Shown piece after piece: positions 1 to 11,886 of a stretch of DNA of 64,000 nt (position 1 is its first letter; every line of letters starts with the position of its first letter). Where the stretch lies: contig NC_056725.1 of NCBI RefSeq assembly GCF_019279795.1, positions 1,069,755,568 through 1,069,819,567 of the forward strand. Reading direction: 5' to 3'. The DNA is from Protopterus annectens (Eukaryota > Chordata > Ceratodontiformes > Protopteridae). A program made the position numbers and the translations under genes. The notes under the pieces are model-generated. The model ran no database searches. It was not told the DNA's origin and saw only the letters and a program-made list of their open reading frames with translations.

Positions 1-188
1 TGCCAAATAAAAGTGCAATTCAGTATGCAGCAATAACGATGCAAAATCTGTCACTCCAGCATTTTTGTTGAAAGGGGATTTATCGAGGTTTGAACAGCAA
101 ACCCCGAATGATGGACAGCTGTAACATCGTCTTGACAGATTGTCATACAGCAGTGAAGCCTTCATTCAGTGAAAAGAGGCCATAGCTA

Positions 189-431
<243 letters not shown>

Positions 432-436
<5 letters not shown>

Positions 437-900
437 TTTAACTATATGCAGCAACAATGTAGAAACGATCCCATACAGACAGCACTTTATGTAAATGCAG
501 TTCTCATCAATAAATAAGTGGCAGAAACAGTAATGTTCCTGCAATTCAAGAAAGAATGGAACTGGACTGCAGAACCCACACCCAAGTATATGCAGCAACA
601 AATGCTCTTCAGCTATGTACGGTAATTAACTAACTATGCATCTGTTCACATCAATAAATGCAGTGGCAGTAACTGTATACGGAAACGGTCCCGAAACTGG
701 TAAGTCAAATGCAGCACCCCTCTATGCAATGAGCGACCACCAGACAGCACTTAATTAAATGCAGTTCGCATTATCAATAATAAATGTGTGGCAGAAACAG
801 TAACAGTCCTATAATCAAGAAAGAACGGAAACAGAATGGGACTGCAGCAACACTTCAGACCTGTTCTCATCAAGAGGTAACTATATGCACCAGTAGCGGA
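432..900. repeat. Diverged direct repeat of about 115 bp
   Basis: The block at about 470-590 (CAGACAGCACTT... to ...GGACTGCAG) recurs at about 738-850 with substitutions and small indels. Both copies contain GGCAGAAACAGTAA and an AATCAAGAAAGAA or ATTCAAGAAAGAA segment. Together with the adjoining CA tracts this looks like a decayed tandem repeat. No coding signal is seen. Confidence 0.6.
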
Positions 901-917
901 CCTGCTCTCCACTCCGT

Positions 918-1390
<473 letters not shown>

Positions 1391-1618
1391 CCATTGCAAA
1401 TACCAGAAATGTTCGCACTTGAGCTCAGTTCTGACAGGCTGGCAGGCTGGGAGGCTAATGGCACTGATGTCATCACGCACGTGATGATGTCAGGTCAAAA
1501 GGCCAAAAAATTCAAAAACAGAGCCGGGAAAAGCGGAACTTAAGGGGTGCTACTCGGGAATCATGGCACCCCATTATTTGGACCTCAAAACCAGTAAAAG
1601 CCAAGAAATTCAGTACAT

Positions 1619-2332
1619 TTGAGAGGTATGCCCCTGCCTCACCCCAAGGGACCAGCCTCAATACCAGTAGATTGCCAGCCACCCAGTATTACTGCTGCAC
1701 AGGTTAAAACGTCACTGTCCAGGGCCAAGAAAACAGCTTCAATGGGACCTGACAATATCCCTGGCTGTGTTCTACATGAACTGCAGAGTGAACTGGCACC
1801 TAACCTGTGTGCCCTGTTCAATCTCAGCATCACCTCAGGCTTTGTCCCTACCAAATGGCGCACTGCTACAGTCATCCCTTTCCACAAAGGAGGAGTGACT
1901 ACAGATCCTGGGAACTATTGCCCCATTAGCCTGATGAGTCTGTTATGCAAAGCTATGGAACACATCATCACGGACCTAATAAACAAGGATATAGGGAATC
2001 TCCAAACTCTGGATCCCACACAGTTTGGTTTTGTGAAGGGTAGATCATGCCTGCTCAACTTGGTCAACTTCTCTGAGTCAGTCACCAGAGCTGTGGATGA
2101 AGGCAAGGTGGTTCATACAGCCTACCGTGATCTGGCCAAGACCCTTGATACCATTCCCCACTCAGGAATAATAGAAAAACTCACTAAGCTAGGCATCAAC
2201 CTCTATATCACTAGGTGGGTTGAAAACTGGCTCACAGGTAGCTGGCTCCAAGTCAGACTGCCGGCCACTCACGAGTGGAGTCCCATAGGGTTCGGTCTTG
2301 GGTCCTTTTCTGTTTGGTATCTACTTCTCTGA
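1619..2332 (+). pseudogene. LINE reverse transcriptase, N-terminal half (broken)
   Basis: This 237-residue frame covers the fingers and palm of a CR1-type RT. Motif A is seen as YRDLAKTLDTIPHSG at about residues 144-158. Around residue 205 the frame slips, so the expected SGIPQGSVLGP motif B block is read as unrelated residues. The missing C-terminal half continues after the insert. In an intact element this enzyme would perform target-primed reverse transcription; this copy cannot. Confidence 0.85.
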
Positions 2333-2367
2333 AGTCGAGGCCAACATGAAGGGACTCTGGCTGACAA

Positions 2368-3027
2368 TAATTTTTAATCTTCATAATGTTTATTCGTGTA
2401 TTTATATATAATTATTATTTTATTTTTTATATTAATATACATTATATTATCATACATATGCATTATACGAATTACGTTCATTTTACTTAATATTTACATT
2501 TATATATTTATATACATTTTTGGTTGGCTTCGCAGCAGTAAATAACAATGATAATATTCATTTTTAAGTTAGTGGGATGTGAAATACATTTTTTGTGCAT
2601 TATGAGAATAAGGAAATGCATGATTGGGTCATTTAGTAGTTTAATGTTTTAATTGTTTTGTTTGAATTGTTTAATTGTTTTATTGAGGACTATTAATTGG
2701 TATCAACGTGGATATATAAGTGGCTAAGGTGAGAAACACATTATTCTGAAGAAGTCTGTGTAATACGGACGAAACCTAGGTAGATCGTGCTTTTTGCTTT
2801 GGAACTGCCTACAGCGGTTCACTGTGTTTGTGATCGTGTTCAATAAATTGTGGAATAATATTTTGGTCATAGTTCGAGTACTACTTGTTTTCTTGGACAT
2901 TTATATATTATATCTTGGACATTTAAATCTGTTTTCTTGGATATTTTATCTGTTTATCAGGCTGTGAGCATTACCTGGGATGACTGGAACTCGCATCCAT
3001 TACGTATACTACTGTATTGTGTCTTTT
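2368..3027 (+). mobile_element. 660-bp insert with hammerhead-like motif, inside a LINE
   Basis: AT-rich sequence interrupts the LINE exactly between two identical 67-bp copies of LINE sequence (2301-2367 and 3028-3094). The arrangement is that of a target duplication of the same 67 bp. The insert has no long ORF but holds a hammerhead-ribozyme-like fold at 2739-2789. Hammerhead motifs are known from Penelope-like elements and from small non-autonomous retrozymes, so the insert is probably a short or truncated element of one of those classes. The exact class is inference. Confidence 0.65.
2739..2789 (+). ncRNA. Hammerhead-ribozyme-like motif
   Basis: The core reads CTGAAGA at 2746-2752, then a stem II of GTCTGT (2754-2759) paired with ACGGAC (2765-2770) around the loop GTAAT, then GAAA at 2771-2774. 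After GAAA, ACC/GGT can form a very short stem III with a 2-base loop, placing the predicted cleavage after GTA at 2782. CATTATT (2739-2745) pairs imperfectly with GATCGTG (2783-2789) as stem I. An extra A lies between core and stem II. Short stem III is typical of hammerheads in Penelope-like elements. Activity is untested. Confidence 0.55.
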
Positions 3028-3501
3028 GGTCCTTTTCTGTTTGGTATCTACTTCTCTGAAGTCGAGGCCAACATGAAGGGACTCTGGCTGACAAAGTTCA
3101 CAGAAGATTGCAAGTTGGAAGCTAACTCCCCATGTAATGTTGATATCCTACAGAAAGCTCTCACTGAGACCAATGACTGGTGTCAGAACCATGGTCTTAA
3201 GCTCAATGCCAAAAAATGTGTCATCATCCCCTTTCGGAAAAACCTGGTTCCCATGAATTACCACATCAATAGTAGTCCACTGAACACAGAAGGAGTTATA
3301 AGACATCTAGGAACACAGGTTGACAGCAACCTCTCTTTTGACCACCACATTGCCACTGTGGTCAGAAAGTCCTTCTATGTGGCACATCTCATTACTAAGG
3401 GTTTTGCATCCATGAAGAAAGAGGTCGTTGTCTCCCTCTACTCTTCCCTCATTAGGCCCACCATTGAGTACAATGCCCCATTTTGGTATGTACCTCACTA
3501 A
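2980..3501 (+). pseudogene. LINE reverse transcriptase, C-terminal part
   Basis: After leading insert-derived residues, the frame resumes the LINE at FLFGIYFSEVEAN and runs through TKFTEDCKLEANS (altered motif C), NDWCQNHGLKLNAKKCVIIPF, the HLGTQVDSNLSFDHHIA block and PTIEYNAPFW. The order and spacing match the intact-looking copies at 16.65-17.95 and 54.8-55.6 kb. The protein would be the thumb and C-terminal region of RT. The Asp-to-Glu change and the surrounding frameshifts make it inactive. Confidence 0.85.
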
Positions 3502-3641
3502 ACACCTGTAACAACTGAAGAGGCCACAAAAGTACCTCACAAAGAAGATCCTAGGCCTTAAACATTTGTCCTATATGGACAGACTAAAAAAAAGTCCAAC
3601 TATTCTCTGTCTCATATTGCCTTCTTAGAGGCGATCACTGC

Positions 3642-4013
3642 TTGACTTACAAAGCCATGTCTGACCCAGCTCTGTTAGAAATGCTACATCTAAAGAAATC
3701 CCACTCCCTCCACATCACACACTCTAGAGACTTAAACCTCATTACCACAATCAACAGAACATGCTGGAGGGACAGGTTCATAAACCAGAGACTGCCCATG
3801 CTATGGAATAGACTTCCCATACATGTCAAGCAGAGCATCTCACTGGCCTCTTCAAGAGAAATCTTGATGAGTGGATGGAAAATAGAAAATTCACCCCAGA
3901 GATCACTCCAGTTGCTTTACTCGACAGAGGCACTGGGAACTAAGGTCTGGTGGCATGATGCCAGGGTAATACTATGGGCTAGGCTTGTAAAGGTCCCAGG
4001 GCCCTTAGCCTAG
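3642..4013 (+). pseudogene. LINE ORF2 C-terminal tail
   Basis: The frame contains TYKAMSDPALLEMLHLKKS, THSRDLNLITTINRTCWRDR and RLPMLWNRLP, the conserved C-terminal block found in every copy of this LINE in the window. It follows the 3501 stop after a frameshifted stretch. Downstream, GGGCTAGGCTTGTAAAGGTC leads into the LINE 3' end. Confidence 0.8.
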
Positions 4014-4075
4014 TACACACCTATGAACATATGTTGGGGGAAGAAGTATGCATCTCTAAGATTGCCCCTTCTTTG

Positions 4076-4360
4076 TGATAGGCTTCCCATCCATGTGAAG
4101 CAAAGCTCATCCCTAATCCTATTTAAATGTAACTCGGACCAATGAATGGGGAAATGCTAATTTGCCTAGGCTTTGGCACCTGCATCTTTAATTGTCAGAA
4201 GCAGCCTGTGATTGCTAGATGTGCATAAGCCTATGTCATAACCATTAAATTCCTCGGGGTATTGACACATCAGTAATATTATGGCAAAAGTGCAGTAAGC
4301 TTGGCTAGGCTTAAAAGGTCTCTTATGCCAATAGCCTAGTAACAACCTATGAATATACGA
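4076..4360 (+). mobile_element. Short 3' fragment of the same LINE family
   Basis: The segment starting near TAGGCTTCCCATCCATGTGA translates to the RLPIHVKQSSSLILF part of the ORF2 tail. It then runs to a LINE-type 3' end (CTTGGCTAGGCTTAAAAGGT ... AGCCTAGTAACAACCTATGA). It is a second, heavily 5'-truncated insertion or a duplicated tail placed directly after the previous LINE. Confidence 0.7.
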
Positions 4361-4399
4361 TTACTAGTTTCAAACTAATTTCAGATGCATTTTCTGATA

Positions 4400-4640
4400 C
4401 TTCCATCATGTCTTGTCTTCATATGATCAAAGGAGGTATGTTTCAAGTCATTCACTCCCATGTGCACAATGACAATGGCACATGTGGACTTCAGATGAAA
4501 GGACTTTATGGCACCTGAAAGACAGCCAGCCATCACTCTGTCTTTCTGGTCAGTGGTCCATCTATATGTCTGACTACAGAGTCACCTATGACTGAGACCT
4601 TACCAAATGTTCTGTTTCAGCCTTGCTACCTTAAGTACTT
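4400..4640 (-). pseudogene. LINE ORF1 esterase-like (SGNH) fragment
   Basis: Read on the minus strand, about 4618-4555 gives VSVIGDSVVRHIDGPLTRK, the block I of the SGNH/GDSL esterase-like domain found in CR1 ORF1 proteins. About 4490-4430 gives VIVHMGVNDLKHTSFDHMK, the GxND block. The catalytic-type Ser in GDS is kept here. Stops and a frameshift lie between the two blocks. It matches the ORF1 at 52.95-53.50 kb but in the opposite orientation to the neighbouring LINE, so it is a separate fragment. Confidence 0.7.
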
Positions 4641-5281
4641 TAGCCTGCCAGCTGAGTTAGCACTTTCTTAGTTTTGTTTTCTGTAATGTCTGTGTATGTT
4701 GAAGGACTGTTGTTGTTGTGATGCCAAGAGTTTCGTATATCAAATCTTCATCTTGGAGACCTTTGTCATGCAAACAGACCCTTTTTAAGTACCTCTATAT
4801 TAGAAGGCATATTTGTTTGTCTAGGACATATTAGGCTTGAGTATGTGAGGTGGGTGTTAGAACTGACAACATACTGGGTATAGTCTGTAGTCTTTGAAGA
4901 GAGGTTTGCCTGCAAGGTTAGCCAGTACGTCCACCTCTAACATATGGAATCATGTATGGGAAGAATCAAACAGCCGTAAGTGAGCATAAGACCGTTCTTA
5001 AATTGCCTAAATGTCCCTATTGCTGTCAGGTTGGCAACAGACAGTGGGGTAAACTGTGCCTTTATGATATTTAATGCCTGTTGAAACAGGGGATATTAAT
5101 GAGTGATAATGAAATTAATTTATAAGAAGAGTCTATATGCTAGAACAGTAGGATGAACACTGAGTCAAAGCATCAAAGAAACAATTATATACATATGGTA
5201 TCAATAAGTGAATGGTCCAAGGTTGACTAAAACGTTTAGCAACTAGCAGATGTGTAAAGGTTTGACTTCCAGGTAGGCTTG
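4641..5281. other. AT-rich sequence without recognisable feature
   Basis: No ORF of substance, RNA gene or repeat was recognised in this stretch. Confidence 0.5.
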
Positions 5282-5289
5282 GCACCACA

Positions 5290-5525
5290 ACCAAAGCTTA
5301 GTACAAGTGATTTGCATTAGTGTCACAACAACTTAGTACAAGTGATTTGCATTAGTGTCACAACAGCTTTGTACAAGTTATTTGGCAGGAGTGTCACAAC
5401 AGCTTAGTACAAGTGATTTGGCAGGAGTGTAACAACAGCTTTGTACAAGTGATTTGGCAGGAGTGTCACAATAGCTTTGTACAAGAGATTTGGCTTGGAT
5501 GCCACCACAACAAATTAGTACAATA
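5290..5525 (+). repeat. Minisatellite, about 35-bp unit, about six copies
   Basis: The unit is close to CTTAGTACAAGTGATTTGCA followed by TTAGTGTCACAACAG. Copies begin near 5297, 5331, 5366, 5402, 5437 and 5473. Early units carry GCATTAG and later ones GGCAGGAG in the middle, so two sequence variants are present. No coding content. Confidence 0.9.
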
Positions 5526-5899
5526 TTGCGACCATCAGTAGTGTACAGCTATGACCAGACTCAGGCTGAGGATGCCTGCAGCAGACAGCAAATGATCAGT
5601 GCAAAAAGCAGTAAAGGCAACTGCAATAAGTAATGGTTTCTTAGCAGTGAAAAGGGGTTAAACCTTCTGGAAAGTGCACTAAGCAGTCTAAAGGTGAAGA
5701 TGTTTCTATTTTGATCTTTTAGTGCTCACAAGAATAAACAGTTGAGAATGGGTGGAGTTTCCAAAGACAATTTAAAATAAAAGCAGTCAGCTCAAGAGCA
5801 AAACTGTTTGGCTGGGTGGTCACTCAGTATTCTGGATAAATGGAATACAATGGGAAGGTAAAAGTATTTAAGTAACTCACTTCCATGATTTCTTACTGA

Positions 5900-6572
5900 G
5901 GATTTATATTAGAACACTGAACATTCAAAATGTCGAGTGTTCTAATATCGAACCCTACCAATTGAAAATACTAAACATCGAACATTCAGAACAGCAATTT
6001 ATTTTCCTAGGAAAAAATTTGCTGTTCCAAAACACATACACACAACACAAGCACACCAAACACACAACGATCCACACACATACACCTAAACTCTTACCCC
6101 TAACCCTACACTAAACTATACACACACCACTAACTATCCACTTACCTTAATCCACACCCTAACCCTAAGGTCCATCATTATTGCATACTCACCTCACCCT
6201 TGCCCTAACCCTAACTCACCTACCCCGCCCTAACCCTCACGTCCACACATTCGCACACATACCTAACCCGCGCCCTAATCCTAACTCACCTAACCTGCCC
6301 TAACCCTCATGTCCACACAATCGCACACATACCTAACCCACACCCTAACCCTAACTAACCTAACCTGCACTCAATCGCACACTTACCTGAACCTGACCTG
6401 TAACTTTCCATCAGAGTGCTGAAAATACCTGAGAAATGGAAACGGACAACCAAATTCTTTCCCTAGGAAATAATTCAGTTTTCTGTCTCTTCGATATTTT
6501 CAGTGTTCGCTGAAAACAGGTTGATATTAGAACACTCGACATTTTAAATGTTCAGTATTCTAATATAGACCC
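5900..6572. mobile_element. Non-autonomous TIR element (hAT-like MITE) with telomere-like core
   Basis: The ends are inverted: left 5900 onward (GGATTTATATTAGAACACTG) and the complement of the right end from 6572 (GGGTCTATATTAGAATACTG). Similarity continues with indels for roughly 120 bp. Each arm also contains an internal palindrome, TTAGAACACT...AGTGTTCTAA. The element is flanked by an exact 8-bp repeat CTTACTGA (5892-5899 and 6573-6580). An 8-bp duplication is typical of hAT transposons, though the termini do not show the usual CAGGG-type start. No transposase is encoded. Confidence 0.8.
6090..6385 (+). repeat. Degenerate telomere-like minisatellite (CCCTAA-rich)
   Basis: CCCTAACCCTAA and variants occur at about 6097, 6158, 6201, 6230, 6268, 6297 and 6341 inside a longer unit of about 70 bp that also contains CCACACAATCGCACACATAC. 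It lies inside the TIR element and is interstitial, not a chromosome end. Confidence 0.8.
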
Positions 6573-6619
6573 CTTACTGACAATAGCAATGAAGGAGAAG
6601 AGGGAGGGAATTTGGTAGG

Positions 6620-7255
6620 ACTTAATATAAATAGAATTAAGAAACAATGGAACAAGAGAACAACACTACAGACATGCAACAGGCCAGAAAACAAATCAGA
6701 TACAACAGGCCTACCTCCTGGCTGAACCAACTGTTTTAGTTAAGGAACAGAACAATGCACTAACAGTAAAGCACCTTAAAACAATTATATTGACAGAAAT
6801 AGAACAAAACAGGTGCAATATATTTTGTATTTCACTCTTCAGATATAGAGATACTCACAAAGAAGTAGTTCCTTTTACATTAAAATATATCCACAGCAGT
6901 CATCTTAGTTTAAGTTAGCCACAAATTACAAAACTAAAGACTGGGTCCTGTTGTAAATAGAATTAAGATACAAGGGAACACAAAAAAATGAATCGGCAAA
7001 ACAGATCTGCAACAAGCCAGATGAAATCAGCTACTGAAATGTCTAACAAAACTTTCCTCTTACAAAAGTTATGCACTACAAATGCAGCAGACCTATCACC
7101 TTGCTAAAAATCTGTTTTTGTTAAAGAACCAAATAATGAACTTGCAGTAAAATTAAAAAAAAAAAATAGTTCAAGCAATGGAAATATTAGAACAAAACAA
7201 GTGCAATGTGTTTTTCTTTACTTTTCTGATGTAGAGATACTTAGAAAGTATTTAC
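6620..7255 (+). repeat. Diverged tandem repeat, about 330-bp unit
   Basis: The segment from 6625 (AAATAGAATTAAGAAACAATGG) to about 6880 (TAGAGATACTCACAAAGAAG) recurs from 6955 (AAATAGAATTAAGATACAAGGG) to about 7250 (TAGAGATACTTAGAAAGTAT). CAACAGGCCAGA/CAACAAGCCAGA and AGAACAAAACAGGTGCAAT/AGAACAAAACAAGTGCAAT are shared in the same order. Non-coding. Confidence 0.7.
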
Positions 7256-9940
7256 ATGATCAATGGGTTGTTATTGAGCCATATGAGAAACAAATGAGTT
7301 AGACACAAGAAAAAGCATCCAATGCAATTAAATGACTTGAACAAATCAGTCTAGAGTTGACTGGACTGGAGGATAAGGAAAATAAATGAAATTAAGGTTG
7401 CATAGAGTTCTAGAGTTTGAGGAAAAAAACTGACAAACTGACATGCTGAACTAAGTAAAGCCAAAAATGGTGTAATGGAGGACTGATACTGGGTACAACA
7501 TCTGTAGAGCATCTCCTACTGCTAGAGATGGAGACCAGGTATGAAAAGCCTGAAGCAACAGTGATACAATTTTGACGTGTTATGAGAAATGACAATTGTG
7601 GAATTTATAACTGACAGGTTGTAAGCTACCTGTGTTAAAAAGATCAGTACATACAGAAAAGGACTATTCAGAAGTTACATAAAGTAACTGCATTCTCTTT
7701 GTAGATGTGATAAAGTAGTCCATGGACTGTGTGAGAGAAGACTTTCGACAGACAGACATGAGTGTCAAACAAGTTAAGAGAGTGGAACTGAATTGAGAGA
7801 GAAAGTTGGCAGCAGTTGACACAACACCCCAACCCCGTGTAGAAATTGGGGAAATGTGAGTTGATGATGATGTAACCTGCTGGAACTGAATGGGATGAAG
7901 GGCAGTAAAAATGCAAACTGTCTTGATAGTTTTATTTATGCATTTGTTTACAGTGAATACTTTATTAAAAGAGAAAAAATAAGTCGAGCAAAGCAACTTC
8001 AGTGTACCAGACAGTACACAATGATATTGTTGTCACAAAAACCAGCAATGGCTAATCAGTGTATTCACATAGGAAGCAGCTTATTGAACACTGAAGGCAA
8101 AGCAGCCGAGGAAGCTAGAGGTAATGGGGGTGACGTGCCTGAGATGGGTGGTAGGATGCACACTGTGAGGCAGATGAAAAATATGAGGAAATCAGAGCAG
8201 AATTTCTAGCAGAGGAGATCAAAGAAAGCAGATTGTGGTGTTTGGGCTCATTAGCATGAAAGCAGAGGACAATCTGATGAAGATGATTTAGGAAGGACAG
8301 GAAGAAGGCAAAAGTAAATGAGGGCATCCAGCAAAGAGACAGATAGATTGTGTGAAAGAAGACCTGTGCAGTCATGCATGAGTGTCAGATAATGGAGCAG
8401 AGTGACACTGACCCTGTATAGAATATTTGGAAAAAGTGGATTCATGATGATGATGATGATGACGACGATGATGATCTTGATCTTGATACTTCCTCTTTCT
8501 CTGAAATGTATAATGACCACAGTGACATATTTCTTAAATCGTTGTCTATATTGCTCACATTTCTATTTAGAAGGCTAGATTAAATCCAGATATGTTCTTT
8601 TATTGTGAATGAAATGTTCATAGGAGATAAGAAATCTAAAATGTTTTGCAAAACTTAAAGTGTTCTTGCTGTGATATGTTTGCTTAAAGTGAGCCTAAAA
8701 TTTTCTTGTCTGTTGTTAAGACTGAACTCAGAGATGAAGAAATATGAGACTTTGAAATGAAATATTTTGGCAGAACTCACGGATAATAAATAGAAGACTG
8801 AACTCAAAACAAGTCATAAAACAGGTTAAAGATAAGGCAGCTTTTGGATTATAATATCTTTGACTCCATTCATGTATAAAATCATTCTATTTTTTCAGCC
8901 TAATTTTGTAACTAAAATAAATGAACACGGCAATTAAAACATTTATCAGACATGTGAAGGACCACAGGGCCCCATTGATAAGAGAAAATTAAGTTGCTAG
9001 GTTTACAACATCCATTTTTCAAGTCATCTGTTGTGATTTTATTTTTTTATACTACTTAAGGCATACATTTTGTTGAGGTACACAGGAGTAGTGCACAAGG
9101 GCATGTTGCTGTATGAAGGATTCTTTTGAATTATGTGACTGGACTAAACTTCAACATACTGGTATTTCAGTCACATTGAAACACAACTCAGGACCATGTA
9201 CCAGTAAACATATGGCAATATCAACGATTAGGGCTGCTGCCTATTCAGATGCTTAAAACAGGATTTTGTTTTTGTGGAAACATGAGGTTTTGCCAGGTAA
9301 ACTCTACCCACGACCACTGAAAATAAATGAACTTTACTTTTATTACCAAAATAAAAGATGATTATCATAGCATTTGTATGGCTTATGTTGTTTCACATAA
9401 AAATTAGATGTTTCAGATACAAAATAATTTTAATGCAAACGTTAAACCAAACTTAGGTAATATGTTTTCCTAAAATCTCATGATGTTTGCCATTTTTTTC
9501 ATTATTCCCCACAGGGCACAACTGCTCAAGTATGGACTGTCCTGCACAAAGAGGCACAGGTGATAATCCCATCTACAGTGACTCACTTAGGAAAGAAAAT
9601 ATGTTTTATTTGATCAAAAATTGTTTATTTTCAAATCTGTATGAACTGGAAGACCAGTTCTCTAAGACATAGAAATATTCAAATATCAGCAGTATTGACA
9701 TAGTGTATATGTCATCTTATTTTACTTTATTGTTTAAAACTATGATGTAATGTTCAACAAAAATAAAGAGCAAACCACCAAGGGATAAATGCTCCAAAGC
9801 CAGTCACAAGTAATGAGTTAAAAAAGTAAATAATAGCACTTATGAGCAACCCAACACGAAATAAGGTCTCCAGCATCGATTGAATACTAATTGTGTGGCA
9901 GAAACATTGAAACATCCAAGAATAGTCTGTTTTTGATAAA
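7256..9940. other. Mostly unannotatable sequence with old repeat tails
   Basis: Two related segments, at about 7718-7880 and 8348-8475, share GTGTGA(G/A)AGAAGAC and a GAGTGTCA motif. Both end near GATGATGATG, the second in a (GAT/GAC)n microsatellite at 8444-8476. This resembles paired tails of an old LINE, but I cannot name the family. Small ORFs here show no family features. From 8,520 to 9,940 I see only AT-rich sequence. Confidence 0.4.
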
Positions 9941-9973
9941 AAACAAGTGTATTTTATTTAAGCATATAAGATA

Positions 9974-10007
9974 GGTAAGCTCTTTCACCAAAAGGCTTCT
10001 TCAAACC
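9974..10007 (-). ncRNA. Degenerate hammerhead-like motif
   Basis: On the minus strand GGT is followed by TTGAAGA (core, with the usual first C changed to T), a short stem AGCC-TTTT-GGT, GAAA, four bases GAGC, then TTACC. ACC can pair with the leading GGT as stem I. The layout parallels the motif at 59289-59335 of the other Penelope-like element. The core substitution suggests it is inactive. Confidence 0.4.
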
Positions 10008-10800
10008 ATTAGCAAACAGATATTCAAACCTTTAGCTGTCTTATATATAATGAATGGTTAATTGAATAATTAAAATCAATAGCACATCAAAAAATGTTTC
10101 AAAAATTTAAACTGAAAGGCCAAGTAATACAGGCATATACTAAGGCATACAGAAAATACATAACATTTCCCATATATAAAAAATTGGATACTATATCAAG
10201 TATTAAAAATACACCTTAATAAAAACATATGTATATAATTATGAACTTTGATAAAGCCTTAGTATAAATAAGTAAAACTACAATCCTAACACTAAAAATG
10301 GTTAAAAGCAGGCAATATATAAAATTCTATCTGACAGTAACAAACCAAAATAATATTGTAAAAGCTGCTTGAGTCATCAGAAATTGGAGGACAACAGTTC
10401 AAAATGCATTTTCTAAACAATGGTTGACAGTATTAACTATCAACGATTCTTTGTGTTTTACTAATAAATCCAGTAAAGATGAGAGCAAAAGGGCAAAGAT
10501 ATAAGACAAAGTCAGATATGTTCTGCAAAGTTAGGGACAGTTGAAAAGTATGACAAACTTTATTCTCCCTCTGTTACTTTTTTTCTTGTTAGCAAAATTG
10601 GCTCAGTGAGATACAACAATACTATTTACAAGCTGCCCTATACAAATTCCAAACTTTAGATTTCCACACTCATCCTATCCTATGGAAGGAAACGTGTTGT
10701 TATTCCTCTTTGTGACATTCAAAATTCAAGATAGAAACACTCCTTTTAATCCTTGTGAGACCAGAAATCCATCCAGTATGGTAAAATCCAGATACTGCCT

Positions 10801-10888
10801 CTTTTTTTTTTTTTTTTTCAAAATAAATAAATAAATCAATAAATAAATAAATAATAATAATAAAAAAATAAAATAAAAAATACACCAT
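10801..10888. repeat. Poly-T and (AAAT)n tract
   Basis: A run of T at 10802-10818 is followed by AAATAAATAAAT-type repeats to about 10880. Low-complexity sequence, possibly the tail of an older insertion. Confidence 0.85.
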
Positions 10889-11399
10889 ATTTCAATTTAA
10901 TTTCTACAAGATCAGAGATAATTGTGTTAACCATACAGTAGCCAATGGCAATCATCCCACAGTTACATCAGTATGTTTAATACTTAAACACCAAAAAAAT
11001 ATTTTTGTAGAAAATCCCAGGTTATCGAGGCTTTTCTGATCTACAGATATGCCTATATAACCTCAAGATTCTGACCTCCTTTTCCTGACTTAACACTCTC
11101 TCCCAAAAGTGTATGGATGATTCCCAATGTATCTATTGCATGCATTAAAATATCAGAGGAAACCACTGTGTCCATGGAAAAACCACATGGACATGTTGAG
11201 GCCATGCAGACTCCTTACAGAGTGCACTGTATCTGGGAATAAAGCTAGACAGCCTCATGTTGTGCTGCTGCAGTACTGCTACCCACTGTGTCAGTGCCGA
11301 GTCCCTTTCATCAAATAATGTCTTAGTAATATTATTCAACTACCAATGGACAGGAAACTGGAATCTACAACCAAAAAACCAGGAATCAGAAAGTTAAAA

Positions 11400-11640
11400 A
11401 AAATGTTGTTGTTGTTTGTCTTTCGGCTTTTTCCCGGTAAGGGGTCGCCACAGCGGAACTTCGGTCCGCTAATGATTGGCAGTAGATTTTTACGAAACGC
11501 CGAGGTGCCAGCTCGATGCCCAACCTTCAACAAAGGCACGCCCATTTACACACGCATGTCTTTCTAACACTACCCAACATGCAGACTCCACACAGAAGGC
11601 ACTCCCAAGCCATGCAGAGAATCGAATGGGAGAACATATT
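11400..11640 (+). repeat. Dispersed repeat with GGGGTCGCCACAGCGGA core
   Basis: The stretch begins near TGTCTTTCGGCTTTTTCCCG and continues into AGGGGTCGCCACAGCGGAAC. It later contains CATGCAGACTCCACACAGAA and GAGAATCGAATGGGAGAACA. These two blocks, in this order, recall a widespread fish and other vertebrate interspersed repeat seen in many genomes. I recognise it by pattern only and assign no family name. Confidence 0.5.
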
Positions 11641-11886
11641 CTATTTTATTCATACAAAGAATAAATTATTCTAGTGCCTCGGCTAACAAATAACCTTTAC
11701 AGAGTAATCCCTCTACTAAAATAGGTTCCTTTAATACAAAAGCACTTAAACAATTATATAATTAAAAATATGAAATAATTAACTACTTAAAGAGTTTTCA
11801 TAAAAAAACTTTTCCAATTACATTCCTTATTATACCTCTTGGATGGAGTTTATTATATTTTAATATAAAAATAAACTCCTTTTTTC

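Larger units (their letters stand above)
2301..3094. repeat. Exact 67-bp direct repeats flanking the insert
   Basis: Positions 2301-2367 and 3028-3094 are identical over 67 bases, beginning GGTCCTTTTCTG and ending CTCTGGCTGACAA. Both are LINE coding sequence and LINE continuity resumes after the second copy. Perfect identity suggests the insertion is recent relative to LINE decay. Confidence 0.9.
1600..4016 (+). mobile_element. CR1-like LINE, 5'-truncated, interrupted
   Basis: The copy starts in the linker between endonuclease and reverse transcriptase and runs to the 3' end near AGCCTAGTACACACCTATGA. Translated pieces match the other LINE copies in this window: the PDNIPG segment, the CPISLMSLLCKAME block (RPISL elsewhere), FGFVKGRS and AYRDLAKTLDTIPHSG (RT motif A, aspartate kept). 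The motif C region reads FTEDCKL instead of FADDCKL, so the first catalytic Asp position is Glu. The LINE is split at 2367/3028 by an unrelated 660-bp insert. Frameshifts near 2260-2300 and around 3500-3600 separate the remaining frames. Non-functional. Confidence 0.9.

Noticed and set aside
6090..6385. Chromosome end
   Set aside because: The CCCTAA repeats are degenerate, short and enclosed in a transposon-like element with ordinary DNA on both sides.
7410..8520. Small genes in the 7.4-8.5 kb region
   Set aside because: The frames are short, on both strands, and overlap a diverged repeat pair. No motif supports coding.
11336..11567. Coding exon around 11.35-11.57 kb
   Set aside because: The frames on both strands come from the GGGGTCGCCACAGCGGA repeat, not from a gene.
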